64,000 nucleotides of DNA, from positions 16,872,062-16,936,061 of the forward strand of contig CM055611.1 in NCBI GenBank assembly GCA_029379385.1, given 5' to 3'. Shown piece after piece: positions 12,961 to 25,579 of this stretch. The translations under genes and the position numbers were made by a program. This DNA comes from Quillaja saponaria (taxonomy: Eukaryota; Streptophyta; Magnoliopsida; Fabales; Quillajaceae). The first letter of the stretch is position 1; each line of letters opens with the position of its first letter. A model generated the notes under the pieces. That model was not told the origin of the DNA and searched no databases. It worked only from the letters and a program-made list of their open reading frames with translations.

Positions 12961-13949
12961 TTTATAGAGGTGAAAGGTAACTTATTTTTTAGTAAAAAAT
13001 TTACTTTTGTCACAGACTTTGTAAGGACGTCGAATTTTTTTGTTAAATATATAACCCATACTGGTAAAAAAAAAAATTGAGAAACCCATTAATCCCTTCC
13101 CTAAATTCATCTGACACGACATTATTCACCACCCAATGGCACATCCAACTTCGCTCAACTGACATTGGCTCTGCATTGATCATATAACACTCCAACTATA
13201 TTATTTCAGTATACAACAACTATACAATAATTCTATTACACCAAAATAATTGAAACAATTAGTACATTCTCTTTACCACTTTCAACGCCATCCTAAGGGT
13301 AAGATATGGTGCTATCCCATTCAAAAAAGCTACACACTTATTCTAATTGTATGCTTAATCATTTCGTCCTACCTTAGCAAAATTCTAGCAACATTTCACT
13401 ATGATATCCTAAGTACATGACATAAGCATGCCATTGCTATGTCAAAGTATGTACCCAGAGAACATATAGACACTTATTCGGAATTTAAACCAAATAGATG
13501 AAAAATTAAGCATACCACCGGTAACAAATGGTGTGTTTGCTTTTCCTAAAATGTCCACTTATTTAGTCAATTCAAGAATCATTATTAAATGAAATTAATA
13601 TACGTTCTTCATATTTATGAACATATATTAGTTCATTTAAGACAATTCTTAAACGGGGTTTCTATGGAAATATGATGTGCAATAAAAAGTTACTTCTAAC
13701 CAATCATCAATTAAACACATAACAAAAGATAATTAGAAATCACGTTTCCATTGAAAATAGAAACACTACTAACATGTAGGTGAGAAGTACAAATAAGGAT
13801 AAAATCAACAGAACCTAATTAACTACAATTTGTATTCATTGACCGAAATAGAATCAAACATTACAAATTAGAAACCACATTTTAAAAAATAACAAAATAA
13901 CAATACACGAATTTAAATGATAGTAGAATAATCAAACAAAACAAGCCAA
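12961..13949. other. Intergenic or decayed CACTA 5' region
   Basis: No domain was recognised here. A CCCATTAATCCCTTCCCTAAATT stretch near 13085 faintly resembles the CACTA subterminal motif. Short frames lack family features. Confidence 0.35.
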
Positions 13950-14520
13950 AAGTCATTTCAATTCAAAAAAACACAAGTCAACCATAACTTTCTCATATAA
14001 ACTCATTTCAACAAATTTTCCAAAAAAATAGTCATATAATCTAAACCAATAAAATATTAATTCACTAAAATTCAAAATAAAAGAAAAAATAACACCACAA
14101 AAAACTCCAAAACTCATATACACCAACTCACAACTTGAATCCAACAAATTCTTACCCACTATCATATTCATCAAATTTTCAAATCCTTAACCCCACAAAT
14201 TATAGAATCAATAACCTACAAATTCAAAAATTTCTATCCCCCCAAATTCTAAAATCCTTAAGTAACCCCACAAATTACCAAATCATTAACCCACAATTAC
14301 AAAAATCTCTAACCCCACAAATTCTCAACAAATTTACACTTTCATAACCTTACAAATACCAAAATCCCTAATTAACCCCACAAATTACCAAATTATTAAC
14401 CCATACATTCTCAAATTCCTAACCCAACAAATTTACAATTTCATAACCCCACAAGTTCTAAAATCCCTACTTAACTCCACAAATTACCAAATAAAATCAA
14501 ATTTGGAGGCAAATTTAAGA
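13950..14520. repeat. C/A-rich imperfect repeats, ~100-110 bp period
   Basis: The block AACCCCACAAATTACCAAAT with variants recurs at about 14262, 14374 and 14475. It is separated by CCCACAAATTC-containing spacers. The strand is C/A-skewed throughout. On the minus strand it resembles the T/G-rich repeats inside the CACTA element at 7839-8300, so it may be the leader or intron region of the TNP2-bearing element. Confidence 0.5.
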
Positions 14521-14552
14521 AAAGAAAGAGAATAGAGGAGATATAGAGAGAG

Positions 14553-15173
14553 CAAGGGTGGCTCACGAGCCGAGCCTGATAAAGCTCGAGATCTGCTCAG
14601 CTCGTTTGACTTTTTGAGCTGAGCTTGAATATGATTTTGGGACTTGATTATAGAATCGAGCTTTTAGGTTAGGGATCGAGCAGCTTGATAAGGCTCGATC
14701 TATAAATATTTTTGCTTTTTTTTTACTAATTTTTTAAATTAGACTTACCCTTTTAACCTTATCCAAATTCTTTTAATTAGATAAGACTCGATCCATATTT
14801 ATTTTGCTATGCAGTTTAAAATTGTTTAAGGTTTAGATTGTTGGATTGTTGCTTGTTGGCTTGTTTAGTTGGAATGTTGGATGTTGCCTTCTTATTGGAT
14901 TATTGGTTATTGCCTTCATGTTGGATTATAGGTTGTTGGTTGTTGTCTTGTTTTTATTGAATTTGGATATTAAAAATCTATTAGATCAGTATTTGTGTTT
15001 TGATTGGAATCCTTTTGGATGTATTTTAAGTTTGGTTGTATTAGAATAGGTTTCACAAGCTCGTGCTTTTTTTTTTAATCAAACACGAGCCAACCTCGAA
15101 TAAGCAAAAAAATTATTGAATTCAAATCAAGCCTAGCCGAACAGGCTCAAGCTTAGCTCATGTCCAACCGTTG
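14553..15173. mobile_element. hAT-like MITE with GAGCC/CTCGAG-rich ends
   Basis: The left end CAAGGGTGGCTCACGAGC aligns with the reverse complement of the right end (CAACGGTTGGACATGAGC). The termini carry many GCTCGA / TCGAGC and AGCC motifs, typical of a widespread non-autonomous plant hAT group. The flanks (AGAGAGAG left, GAGAGAAA right) fit a duplication inside a purine repeat but cannot be read exactly. No transposase is present; the small frame at 14846-15049 is incidental. Confidence 0.55.
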
Positions 15174-15239
15174 GAGAGAAATTAGAAAACTCATGTAGTT
15201 GTAGTTGTCTTTGTCATTCCCAAGAAGACACGATGGCTA

Positions 15240-15514
15240 GAAAATTATGCTCTTCTATATAATATAATTTAGAAGTATGTGCGTCTGCCACTACAGATGC
15301 AAGTACCTTATATGGTGCATTTGCAATACCATATGCAGATACATAAAACTATAATTTATTTACAGACGCAGATAATAAATCAGTAGAGATGGATAAGCTC
15401 ATGAAAAATGAGACCAAAATTAAATTAGTCTATGCGTCTGCAAGATAGTATTATCGCCTGCTTTCAAACCTTTTTTTGCAAAGGCAGACTCAGATATTAT
15501 AATTTCATGTAGTG
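15240..15514. mobile_element. CACTA right-end fragment
   Basis: The sequence ends ...TTTCATGTAGTG. Reverse complemented this is CACTACATGAAA, the common plant CACTA terminus. Upstream are several copies of GCGTCTGC / CAGACGC in both orientations, as expected for subterminal transposase sites. No matching left end was found in the window. It could be the 5' end of the element that carried the minus-strand TNP2 at 10310-12960. Confidence 0.5.
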
Positions 15515-17302
15515 TTTCTTTAATCATATGAAAACCTTGGTAAGTAATTGAATATTTACTTAATTATTTAATATCCATTGATTTTTATCACTTAAAATTA
15601 ACATTTTCATCTTTCAAGAAAAAGAAAAGGATTAACCATTCTTATATAGAAAGGTGTACGAACACACATAAGAGGAAGATTAGGGACGATGATAAGTAAA
15701 TGAAGTTGACTTATTTCATATTGTTTTGTCTAATTAATTTAGCTATGTTCTTGAGTTTAACTTTGATTTTGCATAGTATGTTGAAACCTATTTGATTTTG
15801 GCTAAGATTTAGGTCTTTAATAAGAGTTATAATCAATATTAACTAAGTTTATGTGTTTTGAAAGTTTAATGATTAAAAGAGTTCTATTAGAAGTCAAATT
15901 GAGAAGAAAAAAAAAAACTATTACCATTGCAAAACTGCCAAAATAGCACAGTCTGGAAGCTTGGCTAGCACTAGGAGGCTGGGCACCACGACGCCCATCT
16001 TGTTGACTTCTTCCAAGCACATTGATTTTCCTGCCATCTATAATGCTACAACGCTAGGAAAGTCAAGGCCACAATGCTAACCTCGATTCCTAGTCCTAAT
16101 TGAAGTCAAATTGAGGGATTCAAAATCTTTAAAAGAAGGAATAACTTGAGGATTCAAAAAAAAAAAAAAAAAAAAAATACAAGTTTACTAAGAAATTTTG
16201 GAGAATTAGAACCTCTTAAGAGTGCAAGGAAACAAGAGGAGAGTGGAAATTAAAAATTGAAGACCAAGAACCTTCTAGTTTTCTCTTATTCTACCATCTT
16301 CTTTACTTTTATTATATTGACTTGATGCTTTGCTGAATTGAATTCATATTTACACTAGGTAGCATGAAGTAGTTTACTTTCTAGGATTGTAATGGAACTC
16401 AACATATAGTTTGAATTAATTTTATTTATTAATTGCTTTGGATTTGGCATATGGGTTATTTATTTCATTCACCTATATTTTTTGAATTTCATTTGTATTT
16501 AGGATAGAAGTATATCTTCATATCTTGTTAGCCAAATTAGGTCTAATCTTAATGAATCTTGCTTAACTCATTTCTCATAAAAATATAGTGAATTGTTTAA
16601 GTGAAGTATTATTATAAGCAACTCAAAATATAAATATAATTGAATTGAAACCCCTAGGTTAATAATTTGATATCGTAACTAAGTATAATAAGATAAACTG
16701 ATTCTAGGTTTATCTCCATAACATTCTTAAGTTTAATTTGTGTTTAGTTTTAAATTAGTAATCAACTTAATTTCAATTGTTTGGATAAAATTAAGATTGT
16801 TAATTTTAATACTTAGCAATTATTTAGTATTAATTTCTCTTAGGATCAGCACTCTACTTCTATCTATATTACTTATTACCATACGTGCACTTGTATGATT
16901 CAAATCGACAATAGAGGACATCGGGGAGTTCGTAACTCCAAGTACTAGGAATACACTCGTTAGGTTTTAAATTAATTATTATTAAAGTTCTATATTTGTA
17001 TGAAATTCTAATTTATAATTTTTATGTTTTAGGAGTCTTATACCAAATATGTTGCGATCCTTTATCTCAACTACACATCAATCTAGAAAAGTGGTTGAGG
17101 AGTGCATATGACCCATATAAGAAGGGTTGTACACCAGAGTTTGGTTTGACCCTCGACCATTGCACGTTCCAGTTATCCTCACTGGCTAATTGTGCGTCCC
17201 AGTTATCCTTGCCGGCCAATTGTGTGTCCCAAATATCCTTGCCAACCAATTACACAGCTAGAGATTCCATTCCACCACGTCAACACCTTCGAGTATAGTT
17301 AA
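15515..17302 (+). mobile_element. Decayed Ty3/gypsy-like LTR and leader remnant
   Basis: The stretch near 16845-16915 (CTACTTCTATCTATATTACTT, GTGCACTTGTATGATT, AAATCGACAA) resembles the 3' end of many plant gypsy LTRs, where a primer-binding site would follow at about 16920. That site is no longer recognisable. An open frame of 100 residues follows (16996-17298). No intact LTR pair or pol domain was seen, so this is an inference from sequence style. It is the host DNA into which the hAT element inserted, and it appears to continue after 25579. Confidence 0.35.
17161..17250 (+). repeat. Three in-frame 30-bp tandem repeats
   Basis: The units are 17161-17190, 17191-17220 and 17221-17250. Each holds a core like CAGTTATCCTTGCCGGCCAAT. 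Because 30 is a multiple of three, they encode successive decapeptides of the type CASQLSLPAN inside an open frame. The function is unknown. Confidence 0.8.
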
Positions 17303-17310
17303 CATCGAAC
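17303..17310. repeat. 8-bp target-site duplication, left copy (hAT)
   Basis: CATCGAAC lies immediately before the hAT terminus. The same eight bases follow the right terminus at 25572-25579. Confidence 0.9.
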
Positions 17311-18054
17311 CAAGGAACAAAAATTCGTGTCAATTCACCTGTTTCAGGCGAATTGATTCGGTTTCCACACACATGGAAACGAATCATATATATAGAAACG
17401 AAAGCTTGTAATTTTGGTGAAAATGGAGCCAATTCCATCGTTTTCAACTGAAACGAATCGACACAAAGGTACCAAAATTTCAAAATTGTAGGTCTGTAAG
17501 TACGAAAAGGGGAAGAAAAAGAAAAAGCAAAAGCAGACAAATTTGAAAAAAAAAAAAGCAGTAGATAATGGAAGGAAGAGATACTCATTTGTCTTTAAAT
17601 AAGAGGATGGGAGAGCAAGTTCGCAAGAGTGAGAGAGGCCCTTGATTCTCTTGCAGGAGCTGGAATCGATCGGGTGTAAAGTAGCAGAGTTAGACTGTTG
17701 GAGACGAAGTTGAAGAAGAGAGAGTTGCAAAGTTCTAGTTGCAGGGAAAGTGTTGCTGGAGAGAAGAGATAGAGAGAAGGGTTGCGTGCGTATAAACTGT
17801 GTAATTTTTTTTATTTTTTTTTAATTAGTATATTGGGCTGGGTTGGGCTTAAAATTTATATTATTATCTCTATATAATATAATATAATAATTATATTTTA
17901 ATATAATTTATTAATCAATTTTTTTTTTACTTTTTTCTTTTCTTTTCCTTGTTTTGACAATAAATTCATATATATATCAAAATATATATATTGGACTTTT
18001 TATTTTAAAGTTAGTTTAATTCTTGAAATAGTGAAAAAAATTAATGGATATTTA

Positions 18055-21000
18055 TGTCACACCCCTCACTGAGGTATGACTGGCCGGAAGATTGGATAAC
18101 CAATCCACCGTAACCCTGACTTGGAAACAAAATAAAAACCTGACTCATGACCCAACTAAAGAATAAAACTAGCTTTTCTAAAACCGAAGTTCACTATAAA
18201 AATTTACTTCCTGTAATAGTTAACAAGTTACTGAAAAATTTGGTAGACGTTTCCTGTGATATGAAACAGGCTTCAAAATACCAATACATAATCTCATGAT
18301 TTTACACAACAGTGACATAAAATAACAAGGAGCTTCGCTCCAACCACATCATAACCAAGACAAATAACTAGACACTTACATCTTTCAAAATTAGATACCC
18401 CCACAATTCTAGTGTGACTGCAAATTTCATCCTTTAACTTCAAGTCTGAGATCTTGATATTGCCTTGCCGTACTCAATTAGCAAGTCGCAAACTCGGCAA
18501 CGCCATGAAACATTCCTGTTACTAAAAAAAATTTCACAGAAGAGGGGTGAGTCCTATGAACTCCGTGAGTGAAAAATTGTACCCAAAGAGTACTAGCATC
18601 ACACAACACAAATATGTAACATATAAATTAACATCATGTAATATTTTTCATAAAACATTTCACGTTACCCATATACGTCGTACATTTCACGATTTCACAA
18701 TTTATATGACATACAGGATCACAATTTATATCAGAGCAACACTATCACACAAAGCAATCAAAGGGCCAACGAGTAACCTAGCCCCGCACACCAGTATCAC
18801 CCCCTGCCAGGCATTTACAAGCCCGCACACTAAATTAATTCTCCGTATACAATCCATCCCACCGGGGTTGAGCACTCAATTTTTTTAGAAAATATTCATC
18901 AGAATCAGGATTTCTCATGATTTCAAATCAGAACATCCTAGGTGCACCTGGATCTTAATTTCAGAGATAAAAATCATTTTCCAGAAATTGTTCACGAGTT
19001 AGCCCTTATCAAACACAAACAATGTCAACACAATAACCAATATCAAGCAAACATTATTCAAGCAAATTACTGAAATACTCCACTAGCCTACTTTCCATGT
19101 ATCACGCATATTCAAATAAACATATAATCACACATACTAATCTAGCCCCTAAAAGCAGCAATTAACCACTCACTTGTACCCGATTCTACTCGTCATTCAC
19201 ATTTGAGTCCACGTTTCTCATCGGTCCACATTAGAATTCGAATATGAAATTCATATTTCCAGATAATGCTTAGTTCATAACCGTTATTGTTATACTCTTT
19301 TACTTACTAAACTTATATCTTAACTTATATAGGTTTATTTATAAAAGTTTTCCTTTAAACTATTACATGTCAATTAATATGTATTAAACTTTAAGTGATA
19401 AGGTTAACACTGAAGAGACCTTTTAAATATCTTAACAAAGCATATGATAGGAGAAATCATTAGAAAATAATACAAATCATTTAGTGAGTTAAAAAAAAAA
19501 TGTTAAAGCTGTCCAAACTTGAGGTTTGGACCAGTGTCCACTTTAACGGTCATATTTTTCTCCAAGAAACTCCAAATCCAGTTTCGTAAAATTTATAAAA
19601 TACTAGACACAAGTAGATTTATAATGGTATATCATTTGTAATTTTTTGATATATATATCAATACAGTTTATTGTTTGAAGTTGGACCAAATTCTGCAACA
19701 CGCAGGATTTTGACAACTTTGACCTTACCTTAGTTAGTTGAACATAACTTTCTCTAGGAAAAACGAAATCCGATTCTATTTGTTGGGTTTATTAATAGAC
19801 AAGTATATAAATCTTTATTATTTACAAAATTTTCTTATAATATGTCATTAACCCACTCAGTTTCTTACATGAACCGAAAACAGGATACTGCAAATCTTGC
19901 CTGACCTAGCCAGAGTCTAATAGCTATAACTCACAACATTCTTAGAACCAAGCTACGAAATTTTGCAGACAATATTTTAAGACTATAAACTACATTTCAT
20001 CTTTTGAACTCTTAATTTAATTATACCCCAAAAACACTCAAAATACCGAGTTTTGGTTACTCACGAAATCTGCCCCCTGTTTTTCTTCTTGGCATTTTCA
20101 CAAATATCTTATAGGTATATTTTATTTTAACTCATATGCATGTATACCTATATATACCCTTACCAAGAAACTTACATGAATTTATCAATTTCCACCTTAA
20201 TCATATTCCACTACTAATACTTCCTCCAATTCATAAGCTATGCCATTTTCAATCCATAATTTTCAATATATAATCACTAATTTCCCCCAGCTTCAATCAT
20301 TTCCACTTGCAAAAACCACACAATCAAGATTGTTAATCAAACTCCCTTACCTTTGCTGCCTTGAACCACAGAGCAATCATCACCAACGGACCGCAAGGAA
20401 TGGCAGAACAGGGGACATTTGACACGGCTACTGCTACACTCTGGTTCGAACTTATGGTTGCTGCCACTGAGAGGAAATTGTTGTCCGTCAATTGAAGGCA
20501 GCTTGGACTTCTTTCTAATTACAGCCATAAGCCAAAAATCAGCTCTTCCCTCACTCTTGCCCATTAGGTGGTCACAAGGTGAAATGCAGCCAGCACCTCA
20601 CCGTTGAATCATCAAAAAGGGACTGCCACAACAGCAGCCTACAGGGCATTAGGAGGTGCTACTATGGTTAAGAAAAGAAACTCCAACGAAGGGATGGAAG
20701 ACAACTGCTGCAAGGGACAAAACAGCGAACGATTGGTAGGACAAAGTTGCTGCCCTCACATCTATTTAACCCACACCCCAGCTGATACCACAATGGCCAA
20801 AACAGGTGGCTGCAAGAGGAAACTTACACAATCAAAACAGGGGACACGCATGACAGCCCATATGCAAGAAACCCTTGGCTGAAAGTGTGATTCATTGATG
20901 GAAAATGAAGTGTGGCGCTGCAACCCATGGAGAAAACGAGCAAGGTGGTAGTTTGGGATCCTTCGGCTAATAAGAACCAAGAAGGTTCGAGAGAACAAGA

Positions 21001-21380
21001 AAGAAAATCAAAGGAAGTAGATATTTTGAAAGAAGGTAATTCCTCCAAACGTCCACATGTATATATATTTGTATCTAGATTTATAAATAATTGCTAGTTA
21101 TTATTATTATTATTTTTTTTTTTACTACATGTATCATTTCTTAATTAATTTCGTAAATTAGATTCAACTTCTAAATAACTCAATAGTGTAATAGAAATTG
21201 ATTCTGCTACCATATATATACAAATACATAAATATTCTTAAATTTTAACACCCATATATATATGTACATACTCAATTAGTGTTTTATAATTCATTATATT
21301 CATAACAAATTTTATTTATTTAGTCACACAAATTATATACGAATATTCTGAAATATACATTAAATTATCGGTGTATCACA
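18055..21380. mobile_element. Solo LTR (3.3 kb) nested in the hAT element
   Basis: It starts TGTCACACC and ends GGTGTATCACA, giving TG...CA borders with an imperfect inverted repeat. The flanks are ATTTA at 18050-18054 and ATTTA at 21381-21385, an exact 5-bp target duplication. The hAT sequence on each side rejoins correctly when compared with a second copy of the same hAT segment at about 21590-21740. No gag or pol frame is present, so this is one LTR left after recombination between two. A length above 3 kb and the TGTCACACC start suit long-LTR gypsy elements such as Tekay/Del; that lineage is an inference. The short frames near 18547 and 20240-21048 lie inside it and match nothing recognised. 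Confidence 0.8.
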
Positions 21381-21385
21381 ATTTA

Positions 21386-21760
21386 TTTTAATATGTTTAT
21401 TAACTTAGAATATTAGTAAATATGAATAAGTTAGAAAATAATTTTTATGTCATTAACCTGTAACATTAGTAAATATGAATTAATTAGATTTTTTTTAAAT
21501 TTTCAATTATTATCTTTTTTTATATATATAATTTATTTAAACTTTCAATTATTAGTATTTATTTATAGATAGCATAAACAATTAGGTTTTTATTTTAAAG
21601 TTAGTTTAATTTTTAAAATAGTAAAAAAATAATAGATATAAATTATTTATATATGTTCATTTATTTAGAACATTAGTAGATATGAATTATTTATAAAATA
21701 ATTTTTAAGTTCATTATCCCAAAACATCAGTAAATATGACTTAATTAGAAAATACATTTT
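21386..21760. repeat. ~255-bp internal tandem duplication of the hAT element
   Basis: The blocks TTTTATTTTAAAGTTAGTTT, TAGTAAATATGAAT and AAAATAATTTTTA occur twice. The first copy is split: 17993-18054 lies left of the solo LTR and 21386-21490 lies right of it. The second copy is at about 21588-21750. The split shows the duplication is older than the LTR insertion. Confidence 0.65.
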
Positions 21761-21949
21761 TCTTAATTATTTTTTTTATCAATTTAATTTATTTAAATTT
21801 TCAACTATTGTAATTTAAATAATTTCAATTTTTTTTTGATTTAATTTCAATTATTATCTTTTTTTCCTATCAATTTAATTTATTTGAATTTTCTCTTAGT
21901 ATAATTTAATTAGGTTACATGTTTATACTTTTACAGTTAAAAATAAAAG

Positions 21950-24900
21950 ATGGCTTCTTCCTCAAAAGGTAAACAACTGGTTATTGAAGAGTCACGATCC
22001 AAAAAAAAAAAATACTGATGATATTGGATGGTTGTATTTTGGAAGAATAGGTGATAATCGTCAGCAAGTAATTTGCAATTTTTGTGAAAAGTAAATTAAG
22101 GGATGAGGTATAGCTCGAGGCAAATAATATTTGGCTGGAGGTTATCCAAATGTGGCAAAGTGTGAGAAATGTCCTGTGAAAATTTCTAAACAAGTGAGAT
22201 TGCACTTGAGAAAGAAAAAATGAAAGAAATAAGAGGTGAGATGAGAGAAAATTTAATGAGCGGGACAATGAGAAGATCTGGGATTAGAGAAGAAGATATT
22301 GATGACACAGATGATGAGATGAGCATACATGAATTTATCAATACATGATATATATATGGCAGAACAAGGATATAGGCAAGTTCCACATCAAAGGATGGAG
22401 CCTACACGAACTCGAAATTTAAGTCGCACTCAGAATGTGAAAGAAGGTTTTGGAAAGTTTACTAGGAGAGAAAAAGACCCAAACAGAGAAGAGATAGATC
22501 CAAGCATATATAGGCAACAAGATGTTTACTAACAAAAGTTGAAAAACAGGTAAAATCCAAAAAAGTAGGCAAAGTCAGCAAAGCATGCTATTGGAAAATT
22601 CTTTATTTATCAAAATATTACTCCTAACAAAGCACAAGGGTCATATGATCAGTGTATGATTGATGAAATTGCACGTGCAGGGGTTGGAGTTGAAAGGTCT
22701 ACTCCTTATGAAATCGGTGGTCCTATTTTGGAGGATGAGATAGAGGAATTGAAGGAATATATTGATGAATTTAAAAAGAAATGAGAGGTTTATGGAGTGA
22801 CTCTAATGTGTGATGGATGGACATCTATAACCTATTTGTCAATAACAAACTTTTTGATTTATTGTGATGGAAAGACAGTTTTTCACAAATCAGTAAAAAC
22901 AACAGGGGATTGACAAGGATGCTAATTATCTTTTCCAGTTGATGGATGAGGTTGTTCAAGAGATTGGTGAAAAATATGTAATTCAAATCATCACAGATAA
23001 TCAATTTTCATACAAAAGGGCTGCAGAGTTATTAATGGATAGAAGACCACATTTATATTGGACATCGTGTGCTGACATATTCTCTTGATTTGATATTACA
23101 CGACTTTGCAAAATTCAAAAGTGTTTCACCTATTCTAGAGTAAGCAAAGAAGTGTACAAATTTCATTTACAATCATGGAAAAATTCTTCATTTGATGAGG
23201 TAACATTGCACAAGTGAATTGACACGGTCAGCTCAAACAAGATTTGTCACAAATTATATTGCTCTTGAAAGTCTTCTACAACATAAGAATGGCTTACAAA
23301 GAATGATGACTTCAGATGAATGGGCAATGAGTGCATCTAGTAAGGATCCAATTGGGAAGAAAGTTCGCCAAACTCTTATGGATTCTAAGTTCTGGGAAAG
23401 AGCTAAAAAAATTTTTAGCATACATGCTCCAATTTCAACAGTACTGAGAATGGTTAATGGGGAGAAATTAGCAACTATGCCATATGTATATGCAGCAATG
23501 ATAAAAGCAAAAGAACAAATACAAGAAATTGCCCCAAATTCTTGTAGAAAGTATATTGATATTATTGATGAACGTTGTTGAAAGCAAATAATATCTTGTA
23601 TTCATATAGCAGGTAAGTAATGAATATATATTCTAGTTATGTATGATTTTGCTTATGACTTGATATTCTAAACATACATCTAACTTGTGTTATATTTTCA
23701 TTTTTTAAAAACAAAATAGCATATTACTTGAAGTCCCACATACCAATATAGTGAAAATATTAGGGATCAACCAGAGTTGATAAATGCACTTAAAGATGTG
23801 GTTAATAGAATCGAACCAAGCAGTACAATAGCTTCTCATGCACTAGCATAGGTAATAAGAAATGTTCAATAGTATTGAATTTTATCTATACTTGTTGCTA
23901 TTGAGAATTAACAATTTATTTGTTAATAGGTTAAAATTTTTCGAGAGGCCATGCATGGATTTTCAAGTCGACTAACTGTTAAAGGAAGAGAAAAAACGGA
24001 TCTAGGTAACTTGATCTTATTTAATAACTTTATTTCATTAATACAATTTTTAGTTAATGGTATAATAGTAATATATTTTTCACAGCTAAATGGTAGTTTT
24101 TGTATGGAATAGATGCTCCAAATTTGAGAAAGATTGCATTAAAAGTAATGTCACAGACAAGTTCATCTAGTGGGTGTGAAAGAAATTGGAGTACATTTGC
24201 TCTTATTCACACAAAAGTATGTAATTGACTTAATTATGAAAAACTGGAGAAGCTTGTTTATGCACAATACAACATGAGCTTGAAATTGAAGCATATTATG
24301 AAAGAGAAAAGTAGGAAAAATGTTGATTTCAAAGCAATAGATTTAACCACTGTGTTTGAAGATAACAAAAGTCTTTTTGAATGATTAGATGATCCTGTAG
24401 ATATATTATTGAATGAATTTGATGGTCATGGCTAACCAACTAGGCCAAATGCTTATTTAGCCACTTTTTCTAATCGTTGGTCAGACACACAAGATCAATC
24501 ACAAGCACATGGTATAGGAATGCAAACAAGAAGAACCCAAATAGCTGATGATGAAGAGTTTGAAAATTTAATGAAAGAATCTCAACATCATTCCAGTTAT
24601 ATATTTATTGATAATGAAGAAGAAGAAGAAGAAGAAGAATATAGTGATGATGATAAAAGTGGTAGTGATAATAGTAGTGATAGTGGAGATAGAGGTAATA
24701 ATGAAGGAGATGGAAGACAATGCAACAGAGGTAGAAGTTCAGGTGCAATATTCTTTTCTGAAGAACAACGATTTAATTATTGTACTCAAGATACTAATCA
24801 TGGGTATCGACCATTACGTGAAAATGAAAAGCATTGTGATCGAAGGAAAAAAATAATAATGAAAGTCAAATGCAAAATGATGAAGATGCAGTGACAGTGG

Positions 24901-25319
24901 ATGCTGAAAGTTTGACTTCAAACTTTTCCTCATTTCATTTGGGTGGAACTAACATGCATAGAGATGATTCTTCAACTTATAGTTCTAGTTATGGATATGG
25001 GTCTCAACCATCTAGATATGATGCTTCTAATTTCAATTATGGTTCATTATCCTCTAATTATGGCTATGATGCATCTTCTGGATATGATACACTATCATCA
25101 TCTTCTCACTTTGGTCATTTTGCTACACAAACTCAGAATTTTAGATACAATATTGAAGATTTTCAGAAATATGTGAGGGAATATGAAACACATTTCTGTC
25201 ATCACATGAGTTATGATCGGTATTGTAGCTATGTTGAACAATACTATCAATTTCCTCTTAGACAATTTCAATATTCTAGATATGCACCTGCTAGACACTC
25301 CACAGCTGGTTGGATGTGA
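21950..25319 (+). pseudogene. hAT transposase pseudogene (BED finger, DUF659, hATC)
   Basis: The frame starts at the ATG at 21950 (MASSSKGKQLVIEESRSK). It shifts in a 12-base A run near 22001, then gives a BED-type finger (GWLYFGR, ICNFCEK, LAGGYPNVAKC) with internal stops. A DUF659-like segment follows at 22650-23050 (GVTLMCDGWTS, TDNQFSYKRAAELL). From 23219 a clean segment runs to 23578 (MVNGEKLATMPYVY). Introns appear near 23612-23940 and 24005-24085. The hATC dimerisation domain is at 24120-24290 (SSSSGCERNWSTFALIH, LNYEKLEKLVYAQYN). The tail has a run of acidic residues (24616-24640) and, in another frame, a Ser/Tyr/Gly-rich end (24870-25319). Several stops and shifts show it is dead; it once encoded the nuclear enzyme that cut and moved this element. 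Confidence 0.9.
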
Positions 25320-25571
25320 TTGTAATTTGATATTTTTCTTGAATTACTATGTTTGTGTTATGATTTTTACTTTGATATATATTTATTAGTACTCTATGTA
25401 CTAAATTATTCATGTTAGATACTTACAATTACTATAATATGTGTTTTATTATATGTTTCCATGTGTTTCCTAAAAAATTAGCATTTACATGCCGCTTTTA
25501 TACTGTTTCTTGAATTGTTTCCGTTTTTAGGCTTGTCGAAACGGTCCCTCGAAACGAAATTTTGTTCCTTG

Positions 25572-25579
25572 CATCGAAC
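25572..25579. repeat. 8-bp target-site duplication, right copy (hAT)
   Basis: CATCGAAC follows the right hAT terminus directly and is identical to 17303-17310. Confidence 0.9.

Larger units (their letters stand above)
17311..25571 (+). mobile_element. hAT transposon with exact 8-bp TSD, carrying a nested solo LTR
   Basis: The left end CAAGGAACAAAAATTCGTG and the reverse complement of the right end (CAAGGAACAAAATTTCGTT) match at 17 of the first 19 bases. Both ends are flanked by the exact octamer CATCGAAC. The ends also contain repeated GAAACGAATC-like subterminal motifs. A hAT transposase pseudogene (21950-25319) fills the right half. Subtracting the solo LTR at 18055-21380 and its 5-bp duplication leaves about 4.9 kb, a normal size for an autonomous hAT element. 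hAT elements move by cut and paste and make 8-bp duplications, so the family call and borders are firm. Confidence 0.92.

Noticed and set aside
7166..15514. One large CACTA element from 7166 to 15514
   Set aside because: The end at 9623 is already a right-type terminus and the subterminal motifs at 15240-15514 (GCGTCTGC) differ from those at 7166-9623 (GAGGGATTAG), so at least two families are present.
17280..17730. 102- and 128-codon minus-strand frames at the left hAT end
   Set aside because: They cross the transposon border and terminal repeats and have no family resemblance.
20240..21097. Cluster of small frames on both strands
   Set aside because: They lie inside the solo LTR. Its higher GC content lengthens chance frames, and no protein family was recognised.
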